From: Methylocystis rosea SV97
Lineage (GTDB): Bacteria; Pseudomonadota; Alphaproteobacteria; Rhizobiales; Beijerinckiaceae
Assembly: GCF_000372845.1 (NCBI RefSeq)
Contig: NZ_KB889964.1
Coordinates: forward strand, 248,001-312,000
DNA: 64,000 nt
Reading direction: 5' to 3'
Shown here in pieces: positions 1-8,774 of the stretch. The notes below the pieces were generated by a model. It made no database searches, had not been told where the DNA came from, and saw only the letters and a list, made by a program, of their open reading frames with translations. Numbering within the stretch: the stretch's first letter is position 1; each line of letters starts with the position of its first letter. A program made the position numbers and the translations under genes.

Positions 1-1
1 A

Positions 2-403
2 TATCAAACGGTTGATCGAAAACGGGTAGTCGATGGCAATCGTTTTTGGATCGAGCACCACCTTCCCGCAAAAGGCGTTGAGGTTATCGTCGCTGAAATG
101 GAAGTAGGCTTCAAAGCGATTTGCGAGCGCTTTACCAGTCGCGTGACTTGCAATTCAGAAAAAAACGAAATTTTGGTCGAATATGTCAATGGCCCTTTCA
201 AGAAAATGGAGAGCCGCTGGTCGTTTCTCGACGAGCCTTCTGACAACGGGGGCCCGGCACGCTCCATCGTGGAGTTCCCGATCAGCTATGAATTAAAGAG
301 CGTGGCTCTTGGTCTCGTAATGGGAGCGATGTTCGACGCGGCCTTCCAAAAATACGCTGATGCTTTCGCGAAACGCGCTGAAGATGTCTACGGGCAGCGA
401 TAG
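2..403 (+). CDS. RatA/COQ10-like SRPBCC (START-fold) protein, 5' end outside the window
   Basis: The frame is open from the window edge, so this is the C-terminal part of a longer protein. From about base 80 the product follows the RatA/Coq10 family: an A-E-M-E-V-G-F-K-A-I strand, then ERFTSRV, a Y-V-N-G-P-F segment and a terminal amphipathic helix ending in VYGQR. Family members bind hydrophobic ligands such as ubiquinone. They were described as ribosome-association toxins in E. coli and as CoQ chaperones in mitochondria and alphaproteobacteria. The first ~25 codons resemble the family poorly, so a rearrangement near the edge is possible. An internal ATG at 98 would remove conserved residues and is not favoured. 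Confidence 0.7.
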   Translation, partial: YQTVDRKRVVDGNRFWIEHHLPAKGVEVIVAEMEVGFKAICERFTSRVTCNSEKNEILVEYVNGPFKKMESRWSFLDEPSDNGGPARSIVEFPISYELKSVALGLVMGAMFDAAFQKYADAFAKRAEDVYGQR

Positions 404-518
404 CGCTCTCATTTCGATCGGCCGCCTGTTGCAGCCCACAAGAAAAGGAATCAGCCCTTTTGCTCAGTCGACAGACTAATCTCTCAGGCGATAAACCCCT
501 CGGAAGCAGTGCTGCACG

Positions 519-1787
519 ATGCAAAAAGATTTTCACACGATCGTGATCGGAGGCGGCTGCCTTGGCGTGGCCACGGCCGTCTCCCTCGCTCGCAGACAGG
601 GTGCCGCTGGAAGGGGCAAAGTCTGCCTAGTCGAAAAAGCCGTTCTTGGCGCTGGCCTAAGCTCACGCCATAGCGCCATCGTTCGGTCGGCGAATTCCTC
701 CGTGGCTGCCGCGCGCCTTGCTGCGAGATCGACCAATATGTGGAAGGATCTCTCACAGGTCTGGGGAGTGTCGGTAGCGTGGGATCAAGTCGGCGCGATC
801 TGGATCGGCTCGGGCGCTTCTTCAACCGGCGGGGTCAATCCTTGGCGGGATCTCGAGAGCTCGATGCAAGGAGCCGGGATCGACTTCGATGCGATCGATC
901 AAGCGGAAGCGAATCGACTGACCAGCGGCAAGCTGCGGCTCGATCCTGAGGAGCTTTATTTCTTCGAGCCTGAGGTTCTGCAATTAGAAGCATCCGACGT
1001 TCTGCGCACCATGCAAGCGGCAGTCGCGGTAAATGAAGTGACGTTGTATGAGCACACACGCGTTGAAGATTTCATCTTGGACGGTTGCGGCGCGCTATGC
1101 GGCGTCCGGACCAATCATGGCGAGGTTCGCTGTGATTTTGTCGTGAATGCGGCTGGAGGTTGGAGCGCCGATTTGTTCGCCCCACTAGGGCTGCACATTC
1201 CCGTGGCGCTCGAACCCGTTTACGCGGCGAATTGGCTAATCAGTTCCTCAGACCTACCCGAAAGCCTCCCTATCATCGCCGATTACGTCAATCTCGCTTA
1301 TTTCCGGCGCTGGCGAGGTTCTATCCTGCACATGCATCAGCCGCGTGAAAGAGGATCGCATAAAATCGCGGCTAGTTTTGGTCGTAGCCTGATGAACCCA
1401 GCCGGCGCCGACATCATCTACGACGCTGGCAACTATGCCGTGACGCAGCAACAGTTAGCACGATATAGCGAGAAGGTGCGGGATCGGTTCCCCGGCATGG
1501 GCACGCCAATTTACGGCGGTGGATATGTCTCCTACTTCGATATTACCCCCGACTTAAAATTCATTCTCGGCCCGGACGACCAAATTTCGAATCTGTTCCA
1601 TTGTCTGGGGGCGGGCCAAGCGCTTAAATACGCGCCAATCTTTGGGGAGCTCATTGCGGAGTTGGTTTCGGAAGGCCGCACCCGAGATGTAGACCTCGGT
1701 GAATTTTCGGTCGCCCGTTTTGCAAATAAACCACTGCGCGAATTCTGGCGCGGCGGAAGCCCGCGCCAGAATGAAAAACGCCTCTAG
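519..1787 (+). CDS. FAD-dependent oxidoreductase of the DAO family
   Basis: The 422-residue protein opens with a dinucleotide-binding fold (TIVIGGGCLGVATA, residues 8-21), followed by an acidic E in CLVEKAVLGAG and an SSRHSAIVRS segment typical of sarcosine oxidase beta/glycine oxidase-like flavoenzymes. The C-terminus carries the second FAD contact (GGYVSYFDITPDLKFILGP, then HCLGAGQALKYAP). Such enzymes oxidise secondary or primary amines of amino acids. The substrate cannot be told from sequence, and no partner subunit lies beside it. Base composition is visibly lower in GC than the core genes downstream, and IS debris follows at once, so it probably belongs to transferred DNA. Confidence 0.8.
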   Translation: MQKDFHTIVIGGGCLGVATAVSLARRQGAAGRGKVCLVEKAVLGAGLSSRHSAIVRSANSSVAAARLAARSTNMWKDLSQVWGVSVAWDQVGAIWIGSGASSTGGVNPWRDLESSMQGAGIDFDAIDQAEANRLTSGKLRLDPEELYFFEPEVLQLEASDVLRTMQAAVAVNEVTLYEHTRVEDFILDGCGALCGVRTNHGEVRCDFVVNAAGGWSADLFAPLGLHIPVALEPVYAANWLISSSDLPESLPIIADYVNLAYFRRWRGSILHMHQPRERGSHKIAASFGRSLMNPAGADIIYDAGNYAVTQQQLARYSEKVRDRFPGMGTPIYGGGYVSYFDITPDLKFILGPDDQISNLFHCLGAGQALKYAPIFGELIAELVSEGRTRDVDLGEFSVARFANKPLREFWRGGSPRQNEKRL

Positions 1788-1788
1788 C

Positions 1789-1935
1789 AGGTTGTTGAAA
1801 AAGTCGCTGGCGCTTGGAAACTCGAAACTCGCTGTGATTCACTCTGCTTGCGGCAGCGGGGATGGATCATGCGAGGCGGGGACAAGCGAACAGGTTCGCT
1901 ATTCAGCTATGTCGATCTTGCTGGGGGCAGCTGTT
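1789..1935 (+). mobile_element. decayed insertion-sequence fragment with the start of a transposase
   Basis: Just after the oxidoreductase stop comes AGCAGGTTGTTGAAAAAGTC, which looks like an IS terminus. An ATG at 1869 then encodes MRGGDKRTGSLFSYVDL, matching the N-terminus of a common rhizobial IS5/IS4-type transposase. After VDL the reading no longer resembles a transposase, so only about 17 codons remain. This is recognition from memory of the N-terminal motif; no right end was found. Confidence 0.5.
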
Positions 1936-2044
1936 TGGAGGCGACAGGGCTAAGCGTGAGCCAAAAGAGTAGGATTATTGGTCACCATTTGGTCACCAAT
2001 CCTTATCTTCCAGACGAGCGAAATCGCTAACTATTTGATTTTAT

Positions 2045-2095
2045 TGGTGGGCGCACAAGGGCTCGAACCTTGGACCCGCTGATTAAGAGTCAGCT
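2045..2095 (-). pseudogene. tRNA-Lys(CTT) 3' fragment interrupted by an IS
   Basis: Read on the minus strand this is the anticodon arm with CTT in a CTCTTAA loop, a 5-nt variable region, a perfect T arm (CAAGG TTCGAGC CCTTG), the 3' acceptor strand TGCGCCC, discriminator A and an encoded CCA. The rest of the D arm (AGAGCAGCT) continues at 3391-3403 on the far side of the IS. Beyond that the sequence does not form a proper D stem (no GCTC) and pairs only 5 of 7 with the acceptor strand. The gene is therefore both split and probably lacks an authentic 5' end, as expected of an attachment-site remnant. Confidence 0.7.
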
Positions 2096-2112
2096 GGACG
2101 CCTCCAAAAACC
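2096..2112 (+). repeat. left terminal inverted repeat of the IS
   Basis: Seventeen bases, GGACGCCTCCAAAAACC, matching the complement of the right end except for one position. It abuts the AGCT target duplication. Confidence 0.85.
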
Positions 2113-2170
2113 TCTGGCCAAATCGGCGTTGAGTTGATTCACTTGGTCATGTCGCAAGGGGATCGCGGCC

Positions 2171-3262
2171 ATGGCGAAGGGAACGCCCGGATTTTTCGAC
2201 GTCGACGAACGGCTGGCGGAGCTGTCGGCCAAAGGCGACGATCTTGAGCGCGTGAAGGCGCTGGTCGATTTTGAGATGTTCCGGGCGGCGCTGGAGGCGG
2301 CAGTGCCGCGCGCCGATCGCTCCAAGGGTGGGCGTCCGCCGTTCGATCATGTGTTCATGTTCAAGGTGCTGATCCTGCAAGCCATGCATTCGTTGTCGGA
2401 CGAGCGCTGCGAATATCTGATCAAGGACCGTCTGTCGTTCATGCGCTTTCTCGGATTGGGTTTAGCCGACGCCGTTCCCGACGCCAATACGATCTGGACA
2501 TTCCGCGAGGCGCTGAAGAAGGCGAATGCGGCCGACGTCTTGTTCGAGCAGTTTGACGCAGCGCTGCGCGAGGCCGGCTTTCTCGCGATGTCGGGCCAGA
2601 TCGTCGACGCCACGATTGTCGCCGCGCCCAAGCAGCGCAATACGAACGGCGAGAAGCAGGCGATCAAGGACGGCCGCATTCCAGAGGGCTGGAAGGACAA
2701 GCCGGCGAAGCTCGCGCAGAAAGATCGCGATGCGCGCTGGACGGTCAAATACACGAAAGCCAAAGTGCGGGAGGACGGCTCGGTTCCGCCGGTCGATCTC
2801 GCCATCCCCGCCTTCGGATACAAGAACCATGTGTCGATCGACCGGGCGCATGGGCTGATCCGCAAATGGACGGCGACACACGCCGCCGCGCATGACGGCG
2901 CAAGGCTCGAGGATGTTCTCGACCGCGCCAACACAGCGAGCGAGGTCTATGCAGATACGGCGTATCGCTCGGCGAAGAATGAAGCGATGCTGTTGCGGCG
3001 CGGCTTCGTCTCGCGCATTCATCGCAAGAAGCCCAAGGGCAAGGCGATGCCGGAGCGCACGCGCTTCGCCAATGCGCAGAAGTCGAAAGTGCGTAGCGCC
3101 GTCGAGCATGTGTTCGCGCATCAGAAGGGGCTGATGGGCCTGTTCGTTCGAACCATCGGCCTGGCGCGGGCGCGGCTCAAGATCGGGCTCGCCAATCTCG
3201 CCTACAACATGCGCCGCTTCGTATGGCTGCACGAGCGAGGGGCGCCCGCGTCAGGAATATGA
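2171..3262 (+). CDS. IS5-family DDE transposase
   Basis: The 363-residue protein is full length. An N-terminal domain has the IS5 signature (GGRPPFDHVFMFKVLILQ, then YLIKDRLSFMRFLGL). The catalytic triad is visible: D in SGQIVDATIV (~residue 147), D in EVYADTAYRS (~residue 260) and E in RSAVEHVFAHQKG (~residue 317). The enzyme cuts and pastes the surrounding element. Codon use and GC match the core genome better than the upstream oxidoreductase does, suggesting an element at home in this genome. Confidence 0.92.
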   Translation: MAKGTPGFFDVDERLAELSAKGDDLERVKALVDFEMFRAALEAAVPRADRSKGGRPPFDHVFMFKVLILQAMHSLSDERCEYLIKDRLSFMRFLGLGLADAVPDANTIWTFREALKKANAADVLFEQFDAALREAGFLAMSGQIVDATIVAAPKQRNTNGEKQAIKDGRIPEGWKDKPAKLAQKDRDARWTVKYTKAKVREDGSVPPVDLAIPAFGYKNHVSIDRAHGLIRKWTATHAAAHDGARLEDVLDRANTASEVYADTAYRSAKNEAMLLRRGFVSRIHRKKPKGKAMPERTRFANAQKSKVRSAVEHVFAHQKGLMGLFVRTIGLARARLKIGLANLAYNMRRFVWLHERGAPASGI

Positions 3263-3373
3263 GCGACGGGAATGGCCGCCGCTCAACGACGCACGGGACG
3301 CAGCAAGGCCAAATGTCACCCTGCGCGAAGACGTCGATCCGCGTCATGCCGCGCTATCGACCCAAGAAAACAG

Positions 3374-3390
3374 GGTTATTGGAGGCGTCC
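3374..3390 (-). repeat. right terminal inverted repeat of the IS
   Basis: Complement of the left repeat with one mismatch. It is followed directly by AGCT (3391-3394) and then TGCTCTATCC, the continuing tRNA-Lys D-arm side. Confidence 0.85.
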
Positions 3391-3578
3391 AGCTGCTCTA
3401 TCCGCTCCAGGTTAGCCCCCACTCGCCAGAAATCACTGGACTTCCCTGCGGAACGGAGCGTTCCTGACGACCGACGGCGGCGATTGCGCCGACCTTCTCC
3501 TCACCCTGCTGGCCCATGAGGCCACTGCGGGGTCGCGCTGGTGACAGCGCATGCTGTCTTCCACGTGAGGAGAAGATC

Positions 3579-4172
3579 ATGTCGAAGCTTACCGACTCCC
3601 AGTTGATTGTTTTGTCGGCCGCCGCAGCGCGGGATGATGGGTTGGCGATCGCGCCGGCAAAGATGAACAAAGCGGCCGCGGCGAAAGTCCGCGCGAGCCT
3701 CGTGGCGCGCAAGCTCATGCGTGAGATGAAGGCCAAGCCGGGCATGCCGGTTTGGCGGATGGAGGGCGATCGACCGATCAGCCTCGTCATCACAGTAGCC
3801 GGACGGAAAGCCATCGGCGCCGATGAAGAAGAGCAGGCGCCGGCCAGGCCGCTGAAGGTCAGTAATGCGTCTGAATCATCTCAATCGAGGGGTCGGTCAA
3901 AAGCGCGCAGCAAAGACCATGCGTCGACAGCCAGCGCGGATATGCAAGCTCCCCGCGCCGGATCGAAGCAGGCGCTGCTGATCGAGATGATGGGTGTGAA
4001 GACCGGCGCGACGCTCGATGCGCTGATCGAAGCGACGGGATGGTTGCCCCATACGACGCGGGCGGCGCTCACGGGGCTGCGCAAGCGGGGATACACGATC
4101 GAACGCACGCGCGACGGCGAAGTGGCCGTCTATCGGATCGTCGGGAAGGCGTCAGCCTCGGCGGCGGCGTGA
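3579..4172 (+). CDS. DUF3489-type protein of a recombinase cassette
   Basis: The start at 3579 (MSKLTDSQL) is chosen because GAGGAGAAG lies a few bases upstream. The 197-residue protein has an N-terminal region (TDSQLIVLSAAAARDDG) resembling a small winged-helix unit, a charged Ser/Arg-rich linker (~residues 95-125), and a C-terminal DUF3489 domain (SKQALLIEMM, GATLDALIEATGWLPHTTRA, LRKRGYTIERTR). That last part looks like a winged helix-turn-helix and probably binds DNA. The gene sits three bases before the DUF2924 gene in a row that ends with a serine recombinase. Its role is not established; an accessory or directionality factor is inference only. Confidence 0.8.
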   Translation: MSKLTDSQLIVLSAAAARDDGLAIAPAKMNKAAAAKVRASLVARKLMREMKAKPGMPVWRMEGDRPISLVITVAGRKAIGADEEEQAPARPLKVSNASESSQSRGRSKARSKDHASTASADMQAPRAGSKQALLIEMMGVKTGATLDALIEATGWLPHTTRAALTGLRKRGYTIERTRDGEVAVYRIVGKASASAAA

Positions 4173-4175
4173 TCC

Positions 4176-4757
4176 ATGGCCCGGTCTGCGAAGAACGCAC
4201 AGCCGGCGATCGCGCCAGCTGACGATATCGAGGCGGAGATCGCGCGGGTCGGCGCGATGAACGTCACTGAGCTGCGAATGCGCTGGCGGGAAGTCTTCGG
4301 CTGCGATCCGTCTCCCACCTTCTCAAAGGACTTGCTCGCTCGTGCCATCGCCTATCACATCCAGGAACGGGCTTATGGCGGGCTTGCGCGGCAGACGTCC
4401 CGCCTGTTGCGGTCCACGGCGGCCTCGCCCGGCGCGGAGCCGCCCCGACAGGTGAAGGTCGGCTCCGTCATTGTTCGAGAACACAAGGGCGTGCTGCACG
4501 AGGTGATGGTCGTCCCCGGCGGCTTTTGCTGGCGAGGCGAAACCTATGACAGCCTGTCCACGATCGCGAAGAAGATCACCGGGGTCAGCTGGAGCGGACC
4601 CCGCTTTTTCGGCTTGCGGACGAAAGCCGGAACCGGGGACGCTGCATCGACGCCAGAAAAAGCCGGCGAGGAAAAAGGCGATGCGCGCGCCCGCCCGGCG
4701 ACGCCTTCCTCCCGATCGGGCCGCCGCTCCAGCGTCCGGACGGGAGGCGCGCCGTGA
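4176..4757 (+). CDS. DUF2924-type protein of a recombinase cassette
   Basis: A 193-residue protein with the DUF2924 core: EIARVGAMNVTELRMRWRE, a P-P-like SPTFSKDLLARAIAYHIQE helix, then VKVGSVIVREHKGVLHEV, FCWRGETYDSLSTIAKKIT and a terminal SGPRFFGLR. The second half resembles the short beta-rich region that gives this family its recognisable GTxLxREWxG pattern. The C-terminal ~45 residues are low-complexity and basic. Its stop overlaps the GTG start of the recombinase, implying translational coupling. Function unknown; the family is usually found beside large serine recombinases. Confidence 0.82.
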   Translation: MARSAKNAQPAIAPADDIEAEIARVGAMNVTELRMRWREVFGCDPSPTFSKDLLARAIAYHIQERAYGGLARQTSRLLRSTAASPGAEPPRQVKVGSVIVREHKGVLHEVMVVPGGFCWRGETYDSLSTIAKKITGVSWSGPRFFGLRTKAGTGDAASTPEKAGEEKGDARARPATPSSRSGRRSSVRTGGAP

Positions 4758-6343
4758 AGCATACGGCTCCCAAGGGTCAGCGCTGCGGCATCTACACAAG
4801 AAAATCGACCGAGCATAATCTCGATCTCGCCTTCAACTCCCTCGACGCCCAGAGGGAGGCCTGCGAGGCCTATGTCAAAAGCCAGGCCCATGAGGGCTGG
4901 ACGCTGCTTCGCGACCGTTTCGACGATGGCGGATTGTCCGGAGCCTCCCTCGACCGCCCTGCCCTCCAGAGCTTGATGGATCTCGTGCGGGCGCGGCAGA
5001 TCGACGTCGTCGTCGTCTACAAGGTTGATCGCCTCACCCGGTCTCTCGCCGACTTCGCCAAGCTCGTCGAACTCTTCGACGAATGTAGCGTCTCCTTCGT
5101 CTCGGTCACCCAGTCCTTCAACACCACGTCGAGCATGGGTCGATTGACCCTAAACGTCCTGTTGTCCTTCGCCCAGTTCGAGCGGGAGGTGATCGGCGAG
5201 CGGGTGAGGGACAAGATCGCTGCGTCCAAGCGAAAGGGCATCTGGGTCGGTGGCCCCGTGCCGCTTGGCTATCGCAGCGTCGACAAGAAGCTGGAGATCG
5301 TTCCCGAAGATGCAGCCGTCGTGAGAAGGATTTTCACCGCCTATCTGCGCGTCGGCTCGATCGTGGAACTGGCCGCTCTCCTGCAGAGGGAGGGCGTTCG
5401 GCCCAAGGCGAAGCGGGCCGCGCCCCCGGACGCGCCCGTCCCCCGCTTCGGCGTCGGCGCGCTGTTCTATCTGTTGAAGAACAGGATCTATGTCGGAGAC
5501 ATCGTTTATCGCGGCGAAGCCTATCGAGGCGAACACGAAGGGATTCTGGACCGGGAGATCTTCGAGGCTGTTCAACAACGACTACAAGAACAAGCCGCCG
5601 CGCGCTCCAATTCGCGGCGGTCGTCGCCCTCGCTCCTCTGTGGCAAAATCTTCGACGATCGCGGCAACCCGATGACGCCGATGCATGCCAACAAGAAGGG
5701 TGTGCGCTACCGTTATTATGTCTCCCAGGCATTGCTGCAGGGGCGCAAGCAGGAAGCGGGCGCCGCGCCGCGCGTCTCGGCGCCCGATGTCGAGCGACTT
5801 GTCGTGAATGCCCTGCGCGAGAACCATTCGGACAATCAATCCATCCAATGCTCAGACCGCGAACTTTTGGAACATAGCCTTGCGCGCGCCATCATCGGCC
5901 GAGGGGAAATCAAGATCGCGTTCTCTCCCATTGCAAGCGCCGGCAATGACTCAGCTGGCGCTGGCGAACCGCCTGCGGCATCCGCCATCGTGATCCCCTT
6001 CACGCCCGGCGGCGCCGTCCGAAAAGGCGCGATTCATATCCCAGGCTCCGCCCCTGGCATGGATGAGGTCTCACGGACCGCCCTGCTCCGCGCCGTCGCC
6101 AGAGCGCGCGGCTGGATCGACGCGATGGCAAAAGATCCGACACTCGACTTTTCAACGATCGCCACGCGCGAAGGACTGGGAGCCAGATATGTTCGGCGGC
6201 TGGCGTCTTTCGCCTATCTTTCGCCGAAGATCGTCGACGCGATCGCCGATAGCCGCGCGCCCACAAATCTCACCGCGACCAGGCTTCTTTCCGATCTTCC
6301 GCTCAGCTGGGCGGAACAGGAGCGGCTCTTCCTCTCAGCCTGA
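4754..6343 (+). CDS. large serine recombinase (site-specific integrase/resolvase family)
   Basis: The 529-residue protein starts with GTG inside the preceding stop. Residues 10-155 form the resolvase catalytic domain, with the nucleophile Ser in CGIYTRKSTE and the Arg cluster in VYKVDRLTRSL. A Recombinase domain follows (VPLGYRSVDKKLEIV through GVGALFYLLKNRIYVGDIVYR). The usual zinc-ribbon is present only as a cysteine-poor version (SLLCGKIFDDRGNPMTPMHA). The C-terminus carries an HTH-like tail (REGLGARYVRRLASFAYLSP). Such enzymes insert or excise mobile DNA between short att sites. No matching att pair was identified here. Confidence 0.9.
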   Translation: MKHTAPKGQRCGIYTRKSTEHNLDLAFNSLDAQREACEAYVKSQAHEGWTLLRDRFDDGGLSGASLDRPALQSLMDLVRARQIDVVVVYKVDRLTRSLADFAKLVELFDECSVSFVSVTQSFNTTSSMGRLTLNVLLSFAQFEREVIGERVRDKIAASKRKGIWVGGPVPLGYRSVDKKLEIVPEDAAVVRRIFTAYLRVGSIVELAALLQREGVRPKAKRAAPPDAPVPRFGVGALFYLLKNRIYVGDIVYRGEAYRGEHEGILDREIFEAVQQRLQEQAAARSNSRRSSPSLLCGKIFDDRGNPMTPMHANKKGVRYRYYVSQALLQGRKQEAGAAPRVSAPDVERLVVNALRENHSDNQSIQCSDRELLEHSLARAIIGRGEIKIAFSPIASAGNDSAGAGEPPAASAIVIPFTPGGAVRKGAIHIPGSAPGMDEVSRTALLRAVARARGWIDAMAKDPTLDFSTIATREGLGARYVRRLASFAYLSPKIVDAIADSRAPTNLTATRLLSDLPLSWAEQERLFLSA

Positions 6344-6655
6344 CCTTACCCAGAATCGATAAGGGCCGCCCGGCGCAGGACGTCAGCGTCGCGCAATCTT
6401 CAGCTGCGCGCCGACGTTCGTCCCCACCCCCTTGAGCCTCGCCGCGTCGAACCGGTCTCAGCCATGAGCGAACCTCGTCTCCGCGTCGGTCGAGACGGAA
6501 ATTCGAAAATTCAAAAATCCGGGTTGGAGACCACGGGCCGAAAAAGGGGCGGAACCGCCCCGCCTCGCCGGTCTCCAATTTTCGCCCGCGCAAACCCCCA
6601 CGGAATGCGGGCCATTGTGGGTATGTCGGAGAAGTCTCTATATTTGGGAAGTAAT
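6344..6655. other. non-coding stretch between recombinase and tRNA-Gln
   Basis: About 310 bases with no gene I can support. It may hold the right boundary of the recombinase-bearing DNA, because core genes follow the tRNA, but no repeat matching the left side was seen. Confidence 0.4.
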
Positions 6656-6729
6656 TGGCTGGGGGACCTGGATTCGAACCAAGATTAACGGAGTCAGAGT
6701 CCGCTGTTCTACCGTTGAACTATCCCCCA
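6656..6729 (-). tRNA. tRNA-Gln(CTG)
   Basis: Minus-strand cloverleaf beginning TGGGGGATAGTTCAACGG (U1-A72 pair, typical of tRNA-Gln). The anticodon loop is CTCTGAC (anticodon CTG) on a GCGGA/TCCGT stem, the T loop is GGTTCGAATCC, the discriminator is G, and CCA is encoded. All stems pair. Confidence 0.93.
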
Positions 6730-6973
6730 ACGGCGCCGCGCAGAGCGCGCGCGAACGGCTGGTGACTTAGAGAGCGCCGCCGACAGTGTCAACCTTCCGG
6801 CCGCCAACGCCCGCCGCTGGCGCTCTAAATGCCCTCAGGAAACGCCCTTGCGGGCGGCGCGCCGATCCTGCATGAAAGAAATTTACGCCAGCCTTCTGGC
6901 GTTACGATGATCGCCGCTCCGCTCCCGTCGATGCGGCGCAAGGCGGGATGGAGCGCTTCGCGGAAGGGATCGA

Positions 6974-8068
6974 GTGAGGGAAACCGGTCTACCGTCTACG
7001 GCGTCGGCGTCGGCGCAGGCCGCGCCCGAGCTTCACATCAACTCCGGCGTCGCTTCTGGCGCGCTCGACGCGCGCCACACCTATGCTGCGCTCGACCTCG
7101 GCACCAACAACTGTCGGCTGCTGATCGCCCGGCCCGAGCACAGGCCGCGCCGGCGCAACAATGATTTTTTGCGCATTATCGACGCCTTCTCGCGCATCGT
7201 GCGGCTGGGGGAAGGCCTCGGCAAGGCTGGCCGGATCAGCGAGGAAGCGATCGAGCGCACCATCGCAGCGCTCGAAATCTGCCGCGAAAAAATGGATGCG
7301 CGCGGCGTCACCCGCGCCCGGCTTGTCGCGACCCAGGCGTGCCGCAGCGCCGCGAACGGCGATGAATTTGTCGAGCGCGTTCGCGAACGCACCGGACTGC
7401 AGCTCGAGATCATTGACCGCGAAACCGAGGCGCGCTTCGCCGCCCGCGGCTGCGGATCGCTCGCTGATCCCGCCGCCGAGAGCGTGCTGCTTTTCGACAT
7501 CGGCGGCGGATCCACCGAGCTCGTATGGCTGACGCGCGAACGGCGCAGCGAAAATGGCGCTTACGCCTTTCGCGCCTGGACGTCGCTCGAACTCGGCGTC
7601 GTGACGCTCGCGGAGCATTTCGGCGGCCGCTGCGTCTCGGCCGAGACCTTCGCGGCCATGGCTCAACAGGTGCGCGAAACTCTTACCCCCTTCGCGCGGC
7701 GCATGGCCTCGGAGCGCCGCTGTCCGCGCTTCCATCTTCTGGGCACGTCGGGAACGGTCACCACCCTGGCCGGCGTTCATCTTGGGCTCGAGCGTTACGA
7801 CCGCTGGCGCGTCGACGGCCTGTGGATGAGCGACGATGACGCAACCCGGGCGATCCTGCGGCTGCGGGACATGGATTTCGATGAGCGCGTCGCCAACGGC
7901 TGCATCGGACCGCAACGCGCCGATCTCGTCCTTGCCGGCTGCGCGATTTTCGAGGCGATTCGCGCGCTTTTTCCGGCGCAGCGGACGCGCATAGCCGACC
8001 GCGGGTTGCGGGAAGGCATGCTGCTGGAGCTGATGGAGGCAGATGGCGCGCTGACGCGGCGCGTCTAG
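6974..8068 (+). CDS. ppx: exopolyphosphatase / guanosine pentaphosphatase family
   Basis: The GTG at 6974 is preceded by GGAAGGG at 6962-6968. The 364-residue product has both phosphate-binding motifs of the Ppx/GppA actin-like fold: ALDLGTNNCRLLIA (~residues 37-50) and LLFDIGGGSTELVW (~residues 173-186), followed by the GTSGTVTTLAG motif. Such enzymes trim inorganic polyphosphate or remove the 5' phosphate of pppGpp. The short form, lacking the HD-like C-terminal domain of E. coli Ppx, is usual in alphaproteobacteria. The first ~30 residues are poorly conserved, so a later start cannot be excluded. Confidence 0.88.
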   Translation: MRETGLPSTASASAQAAPELHINSGVASGALDARHTYAALDLGTNNCRLLIARPEHRPRRRNNDFLRIIDAFSRIVRLGEGLGKAGRISEEAIERTIAALEICREKMDARGVTRARLVATQACRSAANGDEFVERVRERTGLQLEIIDRETEARFAARGCGSLADPAAESVLLFDIGGGSTELVWLTRERRSENGAYAFRAWTSLELGVVTLAEHFGGRCVSAETFAAMAQQVRETLTPFARRMASERRCPRFHLLGTSGTVTTLAGVHLGLERYDRWRVDGLWMSDDDATRAILRLRDMDFDERVANGCIGPQRADLVLAGCAIFEAIRALFPAQRTRIADRGLREGMLLELMEADGALTRRV

Positions 8069-8262
8069 AGCGCTGCCCCTTGGCATCGAATCATGTGCTC
8101 GACAGGGAACAAAATGTCTGAGCAGATTCTTTCTCTGGCGGCTCGACGGCGGGCGCGCGAGGCGTCAGAAATGTCCCCGGACAAAATTCGAACGCTTGGG
8201 GAGCGGATGACAGACGCAGTCGATGGAGCGCGCCAACATTGGCCTTGCCGCGAGGCGCGGCG

Positions 8263-8772
8263 ATGAGCGGACGCGGATTGTATCGGCCCTGCGTCGGCGT
8301 CTTGTTGCTCAATGCGCAAGGTCTCGCCTTTATCGGGCGGCGGCGCGCCAAAGGCGCCCACGACCAGACCCGCCCGCCCTATCTCTGGCAGATGCCGCAA
8401 GGGGGCATCGACGAGGGCGAGACGCCCTATGAGGCGGCGCTACGCGAGCTTCACGAAGAGACCAATGTGTCGAGCGTCGCCCTTCTCGGCGAGGCTCCTG
8501 ACTGGCTTTGCTACGATCTCCCTAGAAACTCCAACAACCGCTGGAGCGGCAAATATGTCGGCCAAATCCAGCGCTGGTTCGCCCTGCGCTTCACCGGCGA
8601 CGAAAGCGAGATCGATATTCATGCACCGGGCCACGGCGCGCACAAACCTGAATTTGACGCCTGGCGCTGGGAGACGCTTTCGGCGCTGCCAGAGCTGATC
8701 GTGCCGTTCAAGCGGATCGTCTATGAGCAGGTGGTGAAGGAATTCGCGCCCCTCGTCGCGGCGCGGGCCTAA
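8263..8772 (+). CDS. rppH: RNA pyrophosphohydrolase (Nudix)
   Basis: A 169-residue Nudix enzyme that removes pyrophosphate from 5'-triphosphorylated mRNA and opens it to decay. The Nudix box is complete: [20 protein letters not shown] (~residues 43-62). N-terminal [11 protein letters not shown] and C-terminal [20 protein letters not shown] are characteristic of RppH rather than of housecleaning Nudix proteins. The start at 8263 (MSGRGLYRP) fits the family; an ATG 24 bases upstream adds eight non-conserved residues. The next gene is convergent and nearly abuts. Confidence 0.92.
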   Translation: MSGRGLYRPCVGVLLLNAQGLAFIGRRRAKGAHDQTRPPYLWQMPQGGIDEGETPYEAALRELHEETNVSSVALLGEAPDWLCYDLPRNSNNRWSGKYVGQIQRWFALRFTGDESEIDIHAPGHGAHKPEFDAWRWETLSALPELIVPFKRIVYEQVVKEFAPLVAARA

Positions 8773-8774
8773 AG

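Larger units (their letters stand above)
2096..3390 (+). mobile_element. complete IS5-family insertion sequence, 1295 bp
   Basis: Both ends carry near-perfect inverted repeats: GGACGCCTCCAAAAACC at 2096-2112 and its complement at 3374-3390, matching at 16 of 17 positions. The flanking 4-bp AGCT occurs at 2092-2095 and 3391-3394 and looks like a target duplication. Removing the IS and one AGCT rejoins the tRNA-Lys anticodon and D arms. One intact transposase gene is inside, so the element could still be active. Confidence 0.85.

Noticed and set aside
8065-8400. Small minus-strand frame between ppx and rppH
   Set aside because: Overlaps rppH antisense, and its composition is that of a shadow frame.
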